Positions 27,401 to 34,580 of a DNA stretch of 34,580 bases are shown here, piece after piece. The notes below the pieces were generated by a model. It saw nothing but the letters and a program-made list of their open reading frames with translations. It ran no database searches and was not told where the DNA came from. The stretch comes from Phycisphaerales bacterium (GTDB taxonomy: Bacteria; Planctomycetota; Phycisphaerae; WQYP01): the NCBI GenBank assembly GCA_009781185.1, contig WQYP01000028.1, positions 1-34,580 of the forward strand. Reading direction: 5' to 3'. Every line of letters starts with the position of its first letter. Positions within the stretch are counted from its first letter, which is position 1. Both the position numbers and the translations under genes were made by a program.

Positions 27401-30400
27401 ACCGTCACCGACACCATTGGCTACATCGCCTATGGCGCAGGCTCGATCGGCACAGTCATCGTCGATGGAACAGGTGGAGCGTCCACCTGGACCAATGACG
27501 GCGAACTCTATGTCGGCTACGACGGCGACGGCACGCTTATCATTAAGAATGGCGGAATAGTCAATTATACGAATGTCTACATTGGATATAATGCAGGCTC
27601 GGCAGGCACGGTCACGGTTGATGGGGCTGCGTCCACCTGGGGTAGCGACGGCGATCTGGTGATCGGAAACATCGGCACCGGCACACTGAACATTCTCAAC
27701 GGCGGACAGGTTCATAACGCCAACGGAATCGTGGGCGCTGGAGCGGCAGGCACGGTCACCGTCGATGGCACAGGCTCCACCTGGACCAATTACGGTGAGA
27801 TCCATGTCGGAGATGCCGGGATCGGCGAGCTGACCATCACCCACGGCGGAACCGTCACCAGCGTCGATGGCTACATTGGACACTCCTCCGGCTCCAGCGG
27901 CACCGTCACCGTCGACGGCAATGGCTCCACCTGGACCATCAATGGCACCCTTTATGTGAGCAATTCCGGGGCGGCCGAGCTTCACATCACCAACGGCGGA
28001 AAAGTCGACAGTACCACCGGCAGCGTTGGGCAAGGTGCGACAGGGATGGTCACGGTTGATGGAGCGGGGTCCATCTGGAACAATACCGGTGAACTCGATG
28101 TCGGATACCTTGGAGCGGGCACGTTGACCATCACCAATGGCGGAACCGTCAGCAACGCCATCGGCTACATCGGGTATAGCGCAGGCTCAACCGGCACGGT
28201 CACCGTCGATGGCGCGGGTTCCACCTGGACCAACACCGGCGATCTCCACATCGGCTTCTCAGGCTCCGGCCTCCTGACCATCACCAACGGCGGCTCCGTC
28301 GCCAACGCCACCGGTTACATCGACGACGGAGACGCCTCCACCGGCACCGCCATCGTCGATGGCGCGGGGGGGGGGGCCACCTGGACCAACACCGGCATCC
28401 TTTACGTCGGAAACGACGGCACAGGCGAACTCATCATCACCAACGGCGGACGAGTCACCAACACCGACGGCTACATCGGATATGCATCCGGTTCGACCGG
28501 TACGGTGACAGTCGATGGCACAAACTCCACCTGGACCAATGCCAATCAACTCATTGTCGGAATCTATGGCGCTGGCTCGCTGACCATCACAAACGGCGGA
28601 ACCGTCAGCAGCACGGATGGCTTCCTTGGCTGTAATGCGGGTTCGACCGGTACCGTCATCGTCGATGGAAAGAATTCAACATGGACCAACAGCAATAGCC
28701 TCTATGTCGGAAACTCCGACGCAGGTTCGCTGACCATCACCAACGGTGGAACTGTCAGCAGTCCTCGTAGCAGCATTGGATATGGATCGGGTGTCACCGG
28801 CACGGCAACGGTCGATGGCGCTGGCTCTACCTGGAATGCCGGCAATCTTTGCGTCGGAACCTCCGGCTCCGGCTCACTGACCATCACCAATGGCGGAAAA
28901 GTCAGCAACACCAGTGGCACCATCGGATTGAATGCGACTGCGATCGGCTCCGTCACCGTCGATGGCGCTGGCTCCACCTGGACCAATAGCGGCGATCTCG
29001 CTGTCGGAAGCTCCGGCTCGGGCACGCTAACCATTTCCAATGGTGGCGTCGTGAGCGCATCGAGCGTCACGGTTGCCGCCAACGCTGGCTCACAGGGCGT
29101 CATCACTATCGGTGCGGCGAAAGGCAGCGCCGCGACCGCGCCGGGAACGCTGAACACCTCGACGATTAATCTGGCATCGGCAACCAGTTCGTCGCTGGTT
29201 TTCAACCACACCAGCACCGACGGCAGCTATCTTTTCGCTCCGCAAATCACCGGCCTCGGTTTTGTCGAAATCGTCGCCGGTTACACCACGTTCACCGCCG
29301 ACAACACCTACACCGGCGGAACCACGATCTACTCCGGCAGCACTTTGCAACTCGGCAACGGAGGGGGCGGCGGCACCACCGGCGGCATCGTCGGCAATGT
29401 CGTTGATGACGGCACCCTGATATTCAACCGATCAGACGCCATCACCTTCGGCGGCGTCATCTCCGGCACAGGCGCGGTGAATCAGCTCACCGGCACCATC
29501 ACAATGACCGGCGCCAGCACTTACACCGGCTCAACCACCGTGACTGGCGGAAAACTGTTCATCGACGGCAATCAATCTGCCGCGACCGGCCTGACCACCG
29601 TCGCGACCGGCGCAACGCTCGGCGGCATCGGCTCCATCGGCGGCAGCGTCACGATCGCCAACGGCGCCATCTTGTCGCCCGGACAAGCCAACGGAACGAT
29701 TGGCACGTTGAACATCGCCGGCAATCTCACGCTCAACAGCGGGTCGATCCTGAATTTCCGCTTCGGAGAGGCCGGCGTCGTCGGCGGCGCTCTGAACGAT
29801 CTGGTCGTCGTCGGCGGCAACCTGACCCTGGCGGGCACGTTGAACGTCACTGCTTCGTCCACCAGCGGCACGCTTGACCCCGGCGTTTATCGCATCTTCA
29901 ACTATGGCGGCACACTCACCGATAACGGCCTTACGCTTGGCAATATGCCCGATGGCAATTTCACCATCAACACGTTGACCGCCGGGCAGGTCAATCTGGT
30001 CAATGCGTTTGTGAACCTTAACTTCTGGAATGGCGACGCTCCCTACACGCCTGACTCCATCCAAGGCGGCGACGGCACCTGGAACGTCACCAACGCCAAC
30101 TGGACGGACGAGACTGGGTCTCCCAACGGGCCGTATCAGAACGGGGGGTTTGCGATCTTCACAGGCAGCCCAGGCACTGTCACCGTCAACAACAGCGGCG
30201 GCCAGGTGATCTCCGGCGGCATGCAGTTCGCCGTTGACGGATACAAGATTACCGGCGGCGCGATCGATCTGGTCGAGACTGACTCTGGTACGGGCATCGC
30301 CATCATCCGCGTCGGCGACGGCACGCCGACCGGAGCAAGCTATGTGGCCACCATTGCGTCCGTACTGACGGGCACTGGTGTCGGTCTCGACAAGCGAGAT

Positions 30401-33400
30401 TTCGGCACGCTGATCCTCACCGCCGACAACACCTACACCGGCGGCACAACAATCACCGCCGGCACACTGCAACTCGGCGATGGTAGCTCCACAGGCAACG
30501 TCATCGGCAATATCACCAACAACGGCATCCTCGCCTTCAACCGATCGGATACGTATACCTTCACCGGCGCGATCACCGGCATAGGCTCCGTCAATCAAAT
30601 CGGCTCCGGCACGACCATCCTCACGGGCACCAGCGTCTACACCGGCAACACAACTGTCTCCAACGGCACCCTGACCATCGCCAGCGGTGGACAAGTCACC
30701 GACTTCAATGGCACCATTGGCCCCGTGGCGGGCTCCACCGGCACGGTCATCGTCGATGGCGCTGGTTCCACCTGGACGCATACCGGTGGGATTCGTGTGG
30801 GCAACTCCGGCTCGGGCACGCTGACCATCACCAACGGCGGACAGGTCTCCAACACGACCAGCGGCATCATGGGAGCCGCAGCTGGTTCGACGGGCACGGT
30901 CACGGTCGATGGCTCTGGTTCCATCTGGGCCAACAGTTCGGACCTCTATGTCGGATATCCAGGATCGGGCGTGCTGACCATCACCAACGGCGGGCAGGTC
31001 AACAACGCCACTGGCTACGTCGGATATGATGGTTCCGGCGCCAGCGGCGTGATCACCGTCGATGGCACTGGATCCACCTGGACCAGCAGGAACTCCCTCG
31101 TGATCGGATACACCGGCAGCGGCACGCTGACCATTACCAACGGCGGCAGAGTCGGCAACACCAATGGCTACATTGGTGGATTTGCATCAGGCGCGACCGG
31201 CACGGTCACGGTCGATGGCAGTGGCTCTGCCTGGACCAATGACAGTGATCTCTACGTCGGATACAGCGGGACGGGCACGCTGGCCATCACGAGCGGCGGA
31301 CAAGTCAGCAACGCCAACGCTATCATCGGATATGATACCGGTTCGACGGGCACGGTCAGCGTCGATGGAATCCACTCTACCTGGACCAATAGCGGGAGCC
31401 TGACTGTCGGAAACTGTGGTTCGGGCGAGCTTCACATTGCCAATGGCGGACAAGTCACCAACACCACCGCGGGCGATATCGGATATACCACCACGGGCAC
31501 GGCAACCGTTGACGGGGCGGGTTCCACCTGGACCATCAGCAGCGGTGATTTCAATGTCGGCGTCTTTGGCGTCGGCTTGCTTACCATCACGAACGGTGGA
31601 CAGGTCAGCAGCACGGATGGCTATATTGGACGTGCCAATGGTTCCGTGGGCACGGTCACGGTCGATGGCGCGGGGTCGATGTGGACGAATACCGGCACCC
31701 TCGTTGTCGGTAGCTCCGGCACGGGCACACTGACCATTTCCAACGGCGGTATCGTGAGCGCCACGAGCGTTTCGGTGGCTGCCAACGCCGGCTCGCAGGG
31801 CGTCATCACTATTGGCGCGGCGAAAGGGAGTGCCGCGGCCGCGCCGGGAACGCTGGACACTCCAACGGTCGATCTGCACACAGCAGGCTATTCGTCGTTG
31901 GTTTTCAATCACACGAGCGATGATGGTAGTTATACTTTTGCTCCACAGATTACCGGCGCTGGTACGGTGGAACTGGTCGCCGGCTTTACTACGTTCACGG
32001 CCAACAATACCTATGCCGGCCTGACAACGATTGACGCCGGCAGCACCTTGCAACTCGGCAATGGCGGTACGACCGGCAGTATTCTCGGCGATGTCGTTGA
32101 CAACGGCACGCTCATCTTCAATCGGTCGAATGCATTGACTTTCGCCGGTGCGATCTCTGGCACGGGTTTGGTGACTAAACTCGATACCAACACGCTCACC
32201 CTGACTGGCACCAACACCTACACCGGCGGAACGACGATTTCGGCCGGCACTTTGCAACTCGGCGATGGCACGACGAACGGCTCAATCGTTGGTCCTGTAC
32301 TCAACAATGCGACTCTGGCGTTCGATCCCGCGAGTGGTACCACGATAGCCTATTCTGTCGCGATTACCGGCACCGGCGCGGTGAATCAAATCGGCACCGG
32401 TACGACTGTGCTTACGGGCACCAGCATCTACACGGGCAATACGACTGTCACCAGCGGCACGCTGAAAATCACAGACGGCGGTAATGTTTCCGTTGCCAAG
32501 GTCACGATCGGCGACATTGCGGGCTCCAATGGTACGGTCATCGTCGATGGAACTGGCGGCGGTGCGACATGGAAGAATTCAAGTAGCCTTTATGTCGGCT
32601 GGAACGGTACTGGCACGCTGAAAATCACTGGCGGCGGTAGCGTTAACAGTGGCGTCAGCAATATCGGCTCCAATGCGGGCTCCAATGGTACGGCCATAGT
32701 CGATGGGACCGGCTCGACATGGACGAGTTCCGGCTCCCTCTATGTCGGCTATAACGGCAACGGCACGCTAAACATTTTGGCCGGTGGTAAGGTTACCAGT
32801 GTCAATGGTCTTGTCGGCGACCTGGGGAGTTCCAATGGCACGGCCACCGTCGATGGGACCGGCTCGACATGGACGAATTCCGGTGTCTTAGATGTCGGCG
32901 CTTCTGCCACCGGTACGCTGACCATTTCCAACGGCGGCACCGTGAGTGCCACGAGCGTTACGGTTTCCAGCAATGGTGGACTGGGTGTCATTAATATTGG
33001 TGCGGCGAAAGGGGATACTGTAGCCGCGGCAGGTACGCTGAGCACCGCGTCGGTAGCACTGGGTGCGACGGGCTCGCTGATTTTCAACCACACGAGCACC
33101 GTTGATGATAACTATATTTTCGCCCCGACGATTAGTGGCGCCGGTTTTGTGGAATTGGTCGCCGGCTATACCACGTTCACGGCCAACAACACCTACTCAG
33201 GCGGAACGACGATTGACGCTGACGGCACCTTGCAGCTCGGCAATGGCGGCACGACCGGCAGTATCACGGGCAATGTTACCAACAACGGCTCACTCATTTT
33301 CAATCGATCGAATGCGTGGTCTTACGCCGGCGCGATTTCTGGCAGCGGGACGGTCGAGCAGCTCGCCGGCATCACCACATTGACCGGCGCCAATACCTAC

Positions 33401-34580
33401 ACCGGCGCAACAACCGTGACCGGCGGATCGCTCTTCATCAATGGCAACCAGACGGATGCAACTGGCCTGACGACCGTCGCGTCCGGCGCGAAGCTTGGCG
33501 GCATCGGCACCATCGGCGGTAGTGTCACGATCGCCAGCGGCGGCATCTTGAATCCTGGCCAAGCGGACGGAACGATTGGCACATTGACCATCAAGGGCGA
33601 TCTCACACTCAACAGTGGCTCGGTCCTGAATTACCGCTTCGGAGAAGCCAATGTGGCCGGTGGCACACTGAACGATCTGGTCAATGTCGGCGGCGACCTG
33701 ACGCTGGCAGGTACGTTGAACGTGTCGGAATCGGCCGGCGGAACTTTTGGGCCTGGTTTGTATCGGATTTTCAACTATACAGGCTCGCTGACCGATAATG
33801 GTCTCACACTCGGCACAAAGCCCGTCGATGGCATTTACACCATCGTGACTTCGACGGCCAATCAAGTCGATCTGTTGCTCAGCGCGAGTGGATCGATCAA
33901 CTTCTGGAATGGCGACGCTCCTTATACGCCCAACACGGTCAAGGGTGGCAATGGCACGTGGAATGTCACCAACAACAACTGGACCGATGCAAATGGCATC
34001 CCCAACGTGCCGTACGAAAGTGGAATTTTTGCAATCTTCTCCGGCACGCCCGGCACCGTCACCGTCGATAACACCGACGGCCAAGTGGTGTCGGGCGGCA
34101 TGCAGTTCTTCGTTGACGGTTACACGATCACGGGCGGAGCAATCACACTGGCCGCTGGTGCCAACATTATCCGTGTTGGCGATGGCACCTCGGCCGGGTC
34201 AACGATGACGGCCACCATCGCGTCCATACTCCAAGGTGCTGGCGGAATCGACAAGCAAGATCTCGGCACACTGATCCTGACCGGCACCAACACTTATACG
34301 GGCGGAACGACAATTTCGGCTGGCACTTTGCAGATCGGCAATGGCGGCACGACCGGCAGTATTCTCGGCGATGTCGTTGACGATGGTACGCTCATCTTCA
34401 ATCGATCGAATGCATTGACTTTCGCCGGTGCGATCTCTGGCACGGGTTCGGTGACTAAACTCGATACCAACACGCTCACCCTGACTGGCACCAACACCTA
34501 CACCGGCGGAACGACGATTTCGGCCGGCACTTTGCAACTCGGCGATGGCACGACGAACGGCTCGATCGTTGGTCCTGTAC
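21470..34580 (+). CDS. Giant autotransporter-like beta-helical repeat protein (3' end outside window)
   Basis: One frame stays open from ATG 21470 to the last base, at least 4370 codons with no stop. The start is a best guess, since the ribosome site is weak and the frame extends upstream. A basic N-terminus precedes a hydrophobic segment (ISALIPFLLLFETPPLAA), so the protein is exported, with cleavage near residue 46. It then has about 57 repeats of about 52 residues. The consensus is LYVGNSGTGTLTITNGG, VSNTDGYIGY, GSTGTVTVDG and STWTN, which fits the T5SS/PEP-CTERM-associated repeat. Three repeat blocks alternate with autotransporter-associated beta-strand modules (NTYTGGTTISAGTLQLG). No haemagglutination-type secretion domain was seen at the start. 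The C-terminus, where a barrel or PEP-CTERM tail would be, is not in the window. The expected fold is a long beta-helix at the cell surface, such as an adhesin or coat. Confidence 0.88.
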   Translation, partial: MDECPQRYFTIHRRFQRYASLARTAIRISALIPFLLLFETPPLAAQQIAGSGDISPSISSPSIWNVGGDLYVGQTSNGLLLIYGGQVSNVNAYIGYNVGATGTVAITGVGSTWTSNGVLQIGSSGVGTLYIESGGQVSNTDGYIGYNAVTTTTIVPDPLGGPRQVVTVLVPSTVSVDGVGSTWTNSGTLTVGNFGAGVLSITNGGSVSDATGNIGSKAGSTGTVTVDAAGSIWTNSSMLAVGSSGSGTLTITNGGKVVSSVGGSIGSLAGSTGTVTVDGANSIWNAGGLTVGGSGQGELHITNGGQVTGATNYIGNNATGTGTVTVDGNGSLWSNNAILYIGSSGTGELHITNGGQVTNTNGLIGASGFGTVTVEGTGASWTNNGTLIVGNLAAGELTIRNGGTVNNTIGYIGNFSGSTGTVTVDGTNANWINSAALYVGNSDAGTLHITNGGSVSNTIGYIGYNASSIGTVTVDGTGSTWTSSGQLVVGNYGTGTLTITNGGKVVGQDNSTGISGNIAANGGSRGTVVVDGSGSAWTNDNVLIVGCSGAGELTITNGGSVSNTTAEIGGLPGATGTVTVDGGGSTWTNSGSLYAGASGAGKLTITNGAAVSSATGAIGDAASGTGIVTVDGIGSTWTNNGTLYVGNSGAGLLTITNGGQVSNTSTGYIGYDSNSTGTVAVDGVGSTWTNSGLLWIGSSGSGSLVIINGGKVSGTSSSIGGNPGSTGTVSVDGVGSTWLSSGNLAVGNAGMGLLTITNGGQVSNITGYIGYSSGSQGTVIVDGTGGTSTWTNTGNLYIGYDGAGELILKNGGKVSYANVYIGYDEGSAGTVTVDGAASTWTSSGDLCIGLSGDGELNILHGAQVGNMNAYIGSGAAGKVTVDGAGGGATWTNAGDLYVGNSGTGSLTIANGGAVSNSDGYIGIGTGSTGVVTVDGTGSTWGNDGQLSVGNAGFGTLIITNGGQVSNTNGSIGWNTNALETLGPGGVITVVHNGAVTDTIGTVTVDGADSLWTNTGDLYLGDYGTGSMNILHGGQVTSTDGYVGYSESGTGYVTVDGAGGGGSSWINSGVLYVGYEAAGELTIQHGGIVGNTDGYIGYSSISTGTVTVNGNGSSWTNDGNLYVAGSGYGELIVQNGGTVSNSDGYVGFALGATGVATVDGAGSTWINSGDLMIGYNGVPVVPDGGIIGIGITPGASGSLTITHGGQVYSVNGYIGVGTSSGTVTVDGTGGGGASWINSGDLYVGNDGSGSLIITNGGTVTNTTGYIGYNAGATGTVIVDGTGGASTWANSGELYIGYSGTGELILRNGGTASFANAYIGYNTGSAGTLTIDGVASTWTTADTFVIGNVGSGRLNVLNGGQVTNTDGIIGNAAAGAAYVDGLGSTWTNSGNLYVGYGGAGELHITNGGQVSDTTGFLGYNTGSSGTVTVDGTGSTWTNSSDLHIGNYSSGELTITNGGTVSDASGHIGSELGSTGKVTVDGTNGGAIWTHSDNLYVGVYGTGELHILNGGQVSDVMGFIGGQPGPTSTATVDGAGSLWTNSDEFFVGNAGAGSLTITNGGTVSNTNGFIGTLSGSTGTVTVDGVGGEGGGATWTNSGDLYVGNYGTGELHITNGGHVSNVMSYIGAQSGATGTVTVDGAGSLWTNSDQLFIGAGGTGELHITNGGQVSDTIGFIGTSTGSTGTVTVDGTGGGATWANSSVIFVGFGSTGSLTITNGGTVSNVGAYIGYNAGSTGTAIVDGVGSTLANSWNLYVGYDGAGSLTITNGGQVSNTDGYIGYDAGSTGTVIVDGTGSTWISSSDLRVGNAGTGTLTITNGGLVRSGYSVIGAESGGMGKVTVDGAGSTWTSSSDLCVGYILAENSVGGTGELIITNGGYVSNVTGCIGFNPGSTGTVTVDGVDSSWINSSDLSIGYWGTGELHITNGGQVTNADGYIGHGDEGYYSTGTVTVDGAGGGATWTNYGDLYVGHFGAGTLTITNGGTVTDTIGYIAYGAGSIGTVIVDGTGGASTWTNDGELYVGYDGDGTLIIKNGGIVNYTNVYIGYNAGSAGTVTVDGAASTWGSDGDLVIGNIGTGTLNILNGGQVHNANGIVGAGAAGTVTVDGTGSTWTNYGEIHVGDAGIGELTITHGGTVTSVDGYIGHSSGSSGTVTVDGNGSTWTINGTLYVSNSGAAELHITNGGKVDSTTGSVGQGATGMVTVDGAGSIWNNTGELDVGYLGAGTLTITNGGTVSNAIGYIGYSAGSTGTVTVDGAGSTWTNTGDLHIGFSGSGLLTITNGGSVANATGYIDDGDASTGTAIVDGAGGGATWTNTGILYVGNDGTGELIITNGGRVTNTDGYIGYASGSTGTVTVDGTNSTWTNANQLIVGIYGAGSLTITNGGTVSSTDGFLGCNAGSTGTVIVDGKNSTWTNSNSLYVGNSDAGSLTITNGGTVSSPRSSIGYGSGVTGTATVDGAGSTWNAGNLCVGTSGSGSLTITNGGKVSNTSGTIGLNATAIGSVTVDGAGSTWTNSGDLAVGSSGSGTLTISNGGVVSASSVTVAANAGSQGVITIGAAKGSAATAPGTLNTSTINLASATSSSLVFNHTSTDGSYLFAPQITGLGFVEIVAGYTTFTADNTYTGGTTIYSGSTLQLGNGGGGGTTGGIVGNVVDDGTLIFNRSDAITFGGVISGTGAVNQLTGTITMTGASTYTGSTTVTGGKLFIDGNQSAATGLTTVATGATLGGIGSIGGSVTIANGAILSPGQANGTIGTLNIAGNLTLNSGSILNFRFGEAGVVGGALNDLVVVGGNLTLAGTLNVTASSTSGTLDPGVYRIFNYGGTLTDNGLTLGNMPDGNFTINTLTAGQVNLVNAFVNLNFWNGDAPYTPDSIQGGDGTWNVTNANWTDETGSPNGPYQNGGFAIFTGSPGTVTVNNSGGQVISGGMQFAVDGYKITGGAIDLVETDSGTGIAIIRVGDGTPTGASYVATIASVLTGTGVGLDKRDFGTLILTADNTYTGGTTITAGTLQLGDGSSTGNVIGNITNNGILAFNRSDTYTFTGAITGIGSVNQIGSGTTILTGTSVYTGNTTVSNGTLTIASGGQVTDFNGTIGPVAGSTGTVIVDGAGSTWTHTGGIRVGNSGSGTLTITNGGQVSNTTSGIMGAAAGSTGTVTVDGSGSIWANSSDLYVGYPGSGVLTITNGGQVNNATGYVGYDGSGASGVITVDGTGSTWTSRNSLVIGYTGSGTLTITNGGRVGNTNGYIGGFASGATGTVTVDGSGSAWTNDSDLYVGYSGTGTLAITSGGQVSNANAIIGYDTGSTGTVSVDGIHSTWTNSGSLTVGNCGSGELHIANGGQVTNTTAGDIGYTTTGTATVDGAGSTWTISSGDFNVGVFGVGLLTITNGGQVSSTDGYIGRANGSVGTVTVDGAGSMWTNTGTLVVGSSGTGTLTISNGGIVSATSVSVAANAGSQGVITIGAAKGSAAAAPGTLDTPTVDLHTAGYSSLVFNHTSDDGSYTFAPQITGAGTVELVAGFTTFTANNTYAGLTTIDAGSTLQLGNGGTTGSILGDVVDNGTLIFNRSNALTFAGAISGTGLVTKLDTNTLTLTGTNTYTGGTTISAGTLQLGDGTTNGSIVGPVLNNATLAFDPASGTTIAYSVAITGTGAVNQIGTGTTVLTGTSIYTGNTTVTSGTLKITDGGNVSVAKVTIGDIAGSNGTVIVDGTGGGATWKNSSSLYVGWNGTGTLKITGGGSVNSGVSNIGSNAGSNGTAIVDGTGSTWTSSGSLYVGYNGNGTLNILAGGKVTSVNGLVGDLGSSNGTATVDGTGSTWTNSGVLDVGASATGTLTISNGGTVSATSVTVSSNGGLGVINIGAAKGDTVAAAGTLSTASVALGATGSLIFNHTSTVDDNYIFAPTISGAGFVELVAGYTTFTANNTYSGGTTIDADGTLQLGNGGTTGSITGNVTNNGSLIFNRSNAWSYAGAISGSGTVEQLAGITTLTGANTYTGATTVTGGSLFINGNQTDATGLTTVASGAKLGGIGTIGGSVTIASGGILNPGQADGTIGTLTIKGDLTLNSGSVLNYRFGEANVAGGTLNDLVNVGGDLTLAGTLNVSESAGGTFGPGLYRIFNYTGSLTDNGLTLGTKPVDGIYTIVTSTANQVDLLLSASGSINFWNGDAPYTPNTVKGGNGTWNVTNNNWTDANGIPNVPYESGIFAIFSGTPGTVTVDNTDGQVVSGGMQFFVDGYTITGGAITLAAGANIIRVGDGTSAGSTMTATIASILQGAGGIDKQDLGTLILTGTNTYTGGTTISAGTLQIGNGGTTGSILGDVVDDGTLIFNRSNALTFAGAISGTGSVTKLDTNTLTLTGTNTYTGGTTISAGTLQLGDGTTNGSIVGPV
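24122..24131 (+). repeat. G10 tract in giant gene
   Basis: Ten G in frame as three GGG codons plus the G of GCC, encoding the Gly insertion in VDGAGGGATW. A change of one base would shift the frame. Confidence 0.85.
24640..24648 (+). repeat. G9 tract in giant gene
   Basis: Nine G at the same relative place in another repeat unit (VDGAGGGGSSW). Confidence 0.85.
25154..25163 (+). repeat. G10 tract in giant gene
   Basis: Ten G in a unit reading VDGTGGGGASW. Confidence 0.85.
26225..26234 (+). repeat. G10 tract in giant gene
   Basis: Ten G in a unit reading VDGVGGEGGGATW. A shorter interrupted run (G6-A-G4) lies at 26530-26540 and a G7 at 27320-27326. Confidence 0.85.
28366..28376 (+). repeat. 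G11 tract in giant gene
   Basis: Eleven G in frame in a unit reading VDGAGGGATW. This is the longest such run in the gene. Confidence 0.85.
29053..30654 (+). repeat. Autotransporter-associated beta-strand module 1
   Basis: This module links repeat blocks A and B. It begins SVTVAANAGSQGVITIGAAKG and has beta-strand repeats (NTYTGGTTIYSGSTLQLG; ASTYTGSTTVTGGKLF). A segment typical of autotransporter passengers follows (LGGIGSIGGSV, LSPGQANGTIGTLNI, NDLVVVGGNLTLAGTL). Next is NFWNGDAPYTPDSIQGGDG then WNVTNANWT, and a second beta-strand repeat. The same order recurs in module 3, where the two clearly share ancestry. Confidence 0.8.
30661..31757 (+). repeat. Repeat block B: about 7 T5SS/PEP-CTERM-associated repeats
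   Basis: Seven units counted by their VDG-x-GSTW core, from VIVDGAGSTWTHTGG to VTVDGAGSMWTNTGT. Same consensus as block A, with no long G runs. Confidence 0.8.
31758..32445 (+). repeat. Autotransporter-associated beta-strand module 2 (short)
   Basis: Begins SVSVAANAGSQGVITIGAAKG as in module 1 and has three beta-strand repeats. It lacks the long NFWNGDAPYTP segment of modules 1 and 3, as if internally deleted or duplicated in part. Bases 32041-32300 recur almost unchanged at 34321-34580. Confidence 0.75.
32041..32300 (+). repeat. Near-identical 260-base direct repeat, first copy
   Basis: Matches 34321-34580 at a constant offset of 2280 bases. By eye there are about 12 differences overall and about 6 in the last 200 bases. 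Confidence 0.85.
32459..32960 (+). repeat. Repeat block C: about 3 T5SS/PEP-CTERM-associated repeats
   Basis: Three units with VDGTGGGATWKNS, VDGTGSTWTSSG and VDGTGSTWTNSG cores between modules 2 and 3. The first Gly insertion is encoded here with mixed codons rather than a G run. Confidence 0.75.
32961..34580 (+). repeat. Autotransporter-associated beta-strand module 3 (runs off window)
   Basis: Follows module 1 in order: a SVTVSSNGGLGVINIGAAKG start, NTYSGGTTIDADGTLQLG, LGGIGTIGGSV, NDLVNVGGDLTLAGTL, NFWNGDAPYTPNTVKGGNG, then further beta-strand repeats. It ends in a copy of the segment from module 2. Confidence 0.75.
34321..34580 (+). repeat. Near-identical 260-base direct repeat, second copy at window end
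   Basis: Second copy of 32041-32300, in the same reading frame. The window ends inside it, which suggests that the assembly broke at this repeat. Confidence 0.85.

Larger units (their letters stand above)
21659..29052 (+). repeat. Repeat block A: about 47 T5SS/PEP-CTERM-associated repeats
   Basis: I counted about 47 units by their VTVDG-x-GSTW-type core, averaging about 157 bases. Units vary in linker length. Some carry Gly insertions (AGGGATW) encoded by G runs. A three-unit group recurs at about 23804-24190, 25292-25685 and 27455-27845, showing duplication of several units at a time. Confidence 0.85.

Noticed and set aside
26492..28033. Minus-strand frame of 513 codons, and similar ones, within the giant repeat gene
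   Set aside because: The products are low-complexity repeats of IGPGG and IDGDRA type that mirror the sense repeats. The plus frame is continuous and has a signal peptide and known repeat families.
21659..29052. CRISPR-like array because of regular repetition
   Set aside because: The repeats are coding, about 157 bases, degenerate and in one frame, with no short identical repeats and spacers and no cas genes.

Overview
The window looks like a complete or nearly complete contig from a GC-rich, double-membraned bacterium. It most resembles Planctomycetota, or more broadly the PVC group. The pointers are an ExbB/ExbD/VWA/TPR envelope cluster, a uroporphyrinogen-decarboxylase-like protein of the type common in that group, T5SS/PEP-CTERM-associated repeats in a giant gene, and many intergenic short-word repeats. 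This assignment is an inference from gene content. No rRNA, tRNA or CRISPR array was seen.

Bases 1-8487 (+) hold three tandem paralogues of about 900 residues. Each is exported and has a transglutaminase-like N-terminal domain with a Cys-His-Asp set, a middle region with two Asp-box-like motifs, and a C-terminal F5/8 type C (discoidin-like) domain. The first copy lacks a recognisable signal peptide because the contig edge is a G-rich, probably artefactual sequence. A good terminator and a large palindrome follow the third copy.

Bases 8824-16160 (-) form an envelope energy-transduction cluster. In transcription order it holds an ExbD (exbD3), a VWA protein, an ExbB/TolQ, two more ExbD proteins, a Uma2-type nuclease-fold protein and a large exported TPR-like protein. 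The VWA protein has a TonB/TolA-like single N-terminal membrane anchor with an S-x3-H motif and a FPW sequence before it. I infer that it is the arm driven by the ExbBD motor, standing where TonB or TolA would. Most of the gaps inside the cluster carry different short-word repeats, several arranged as hairpins.

Bases 16478-21037 hold ordinary genes: a full-length serA (phosphoglycerate dehydrogenase), an 85-residue unknown protein, an XRE-type DNA-binding protein, a small putative lipoprotein, and a URO-D-like gene broken by a single-base frameshift. A 156-bp MITE-like element with 13-bp terminal inverted repeats and an 8-bp target duplication lies between the last two genes. A second, degraded copy lies near 5.5 kb.

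Bases 21470-34580 (+) are one uninterrupted reading frame of at least 4370 codons that runs off the end of the window. After a signal sequence it consists of roughly 57 T5SS/PEP-CTERM-associated repeats in three blocks, separated by autotransporter-associated beta-strand modules. It contains several G9-G11 tracts and higher-order duplications, and the window stops inside a near-identical internal repeat. It is very probably a giant secreted or surface beta-helical protein.
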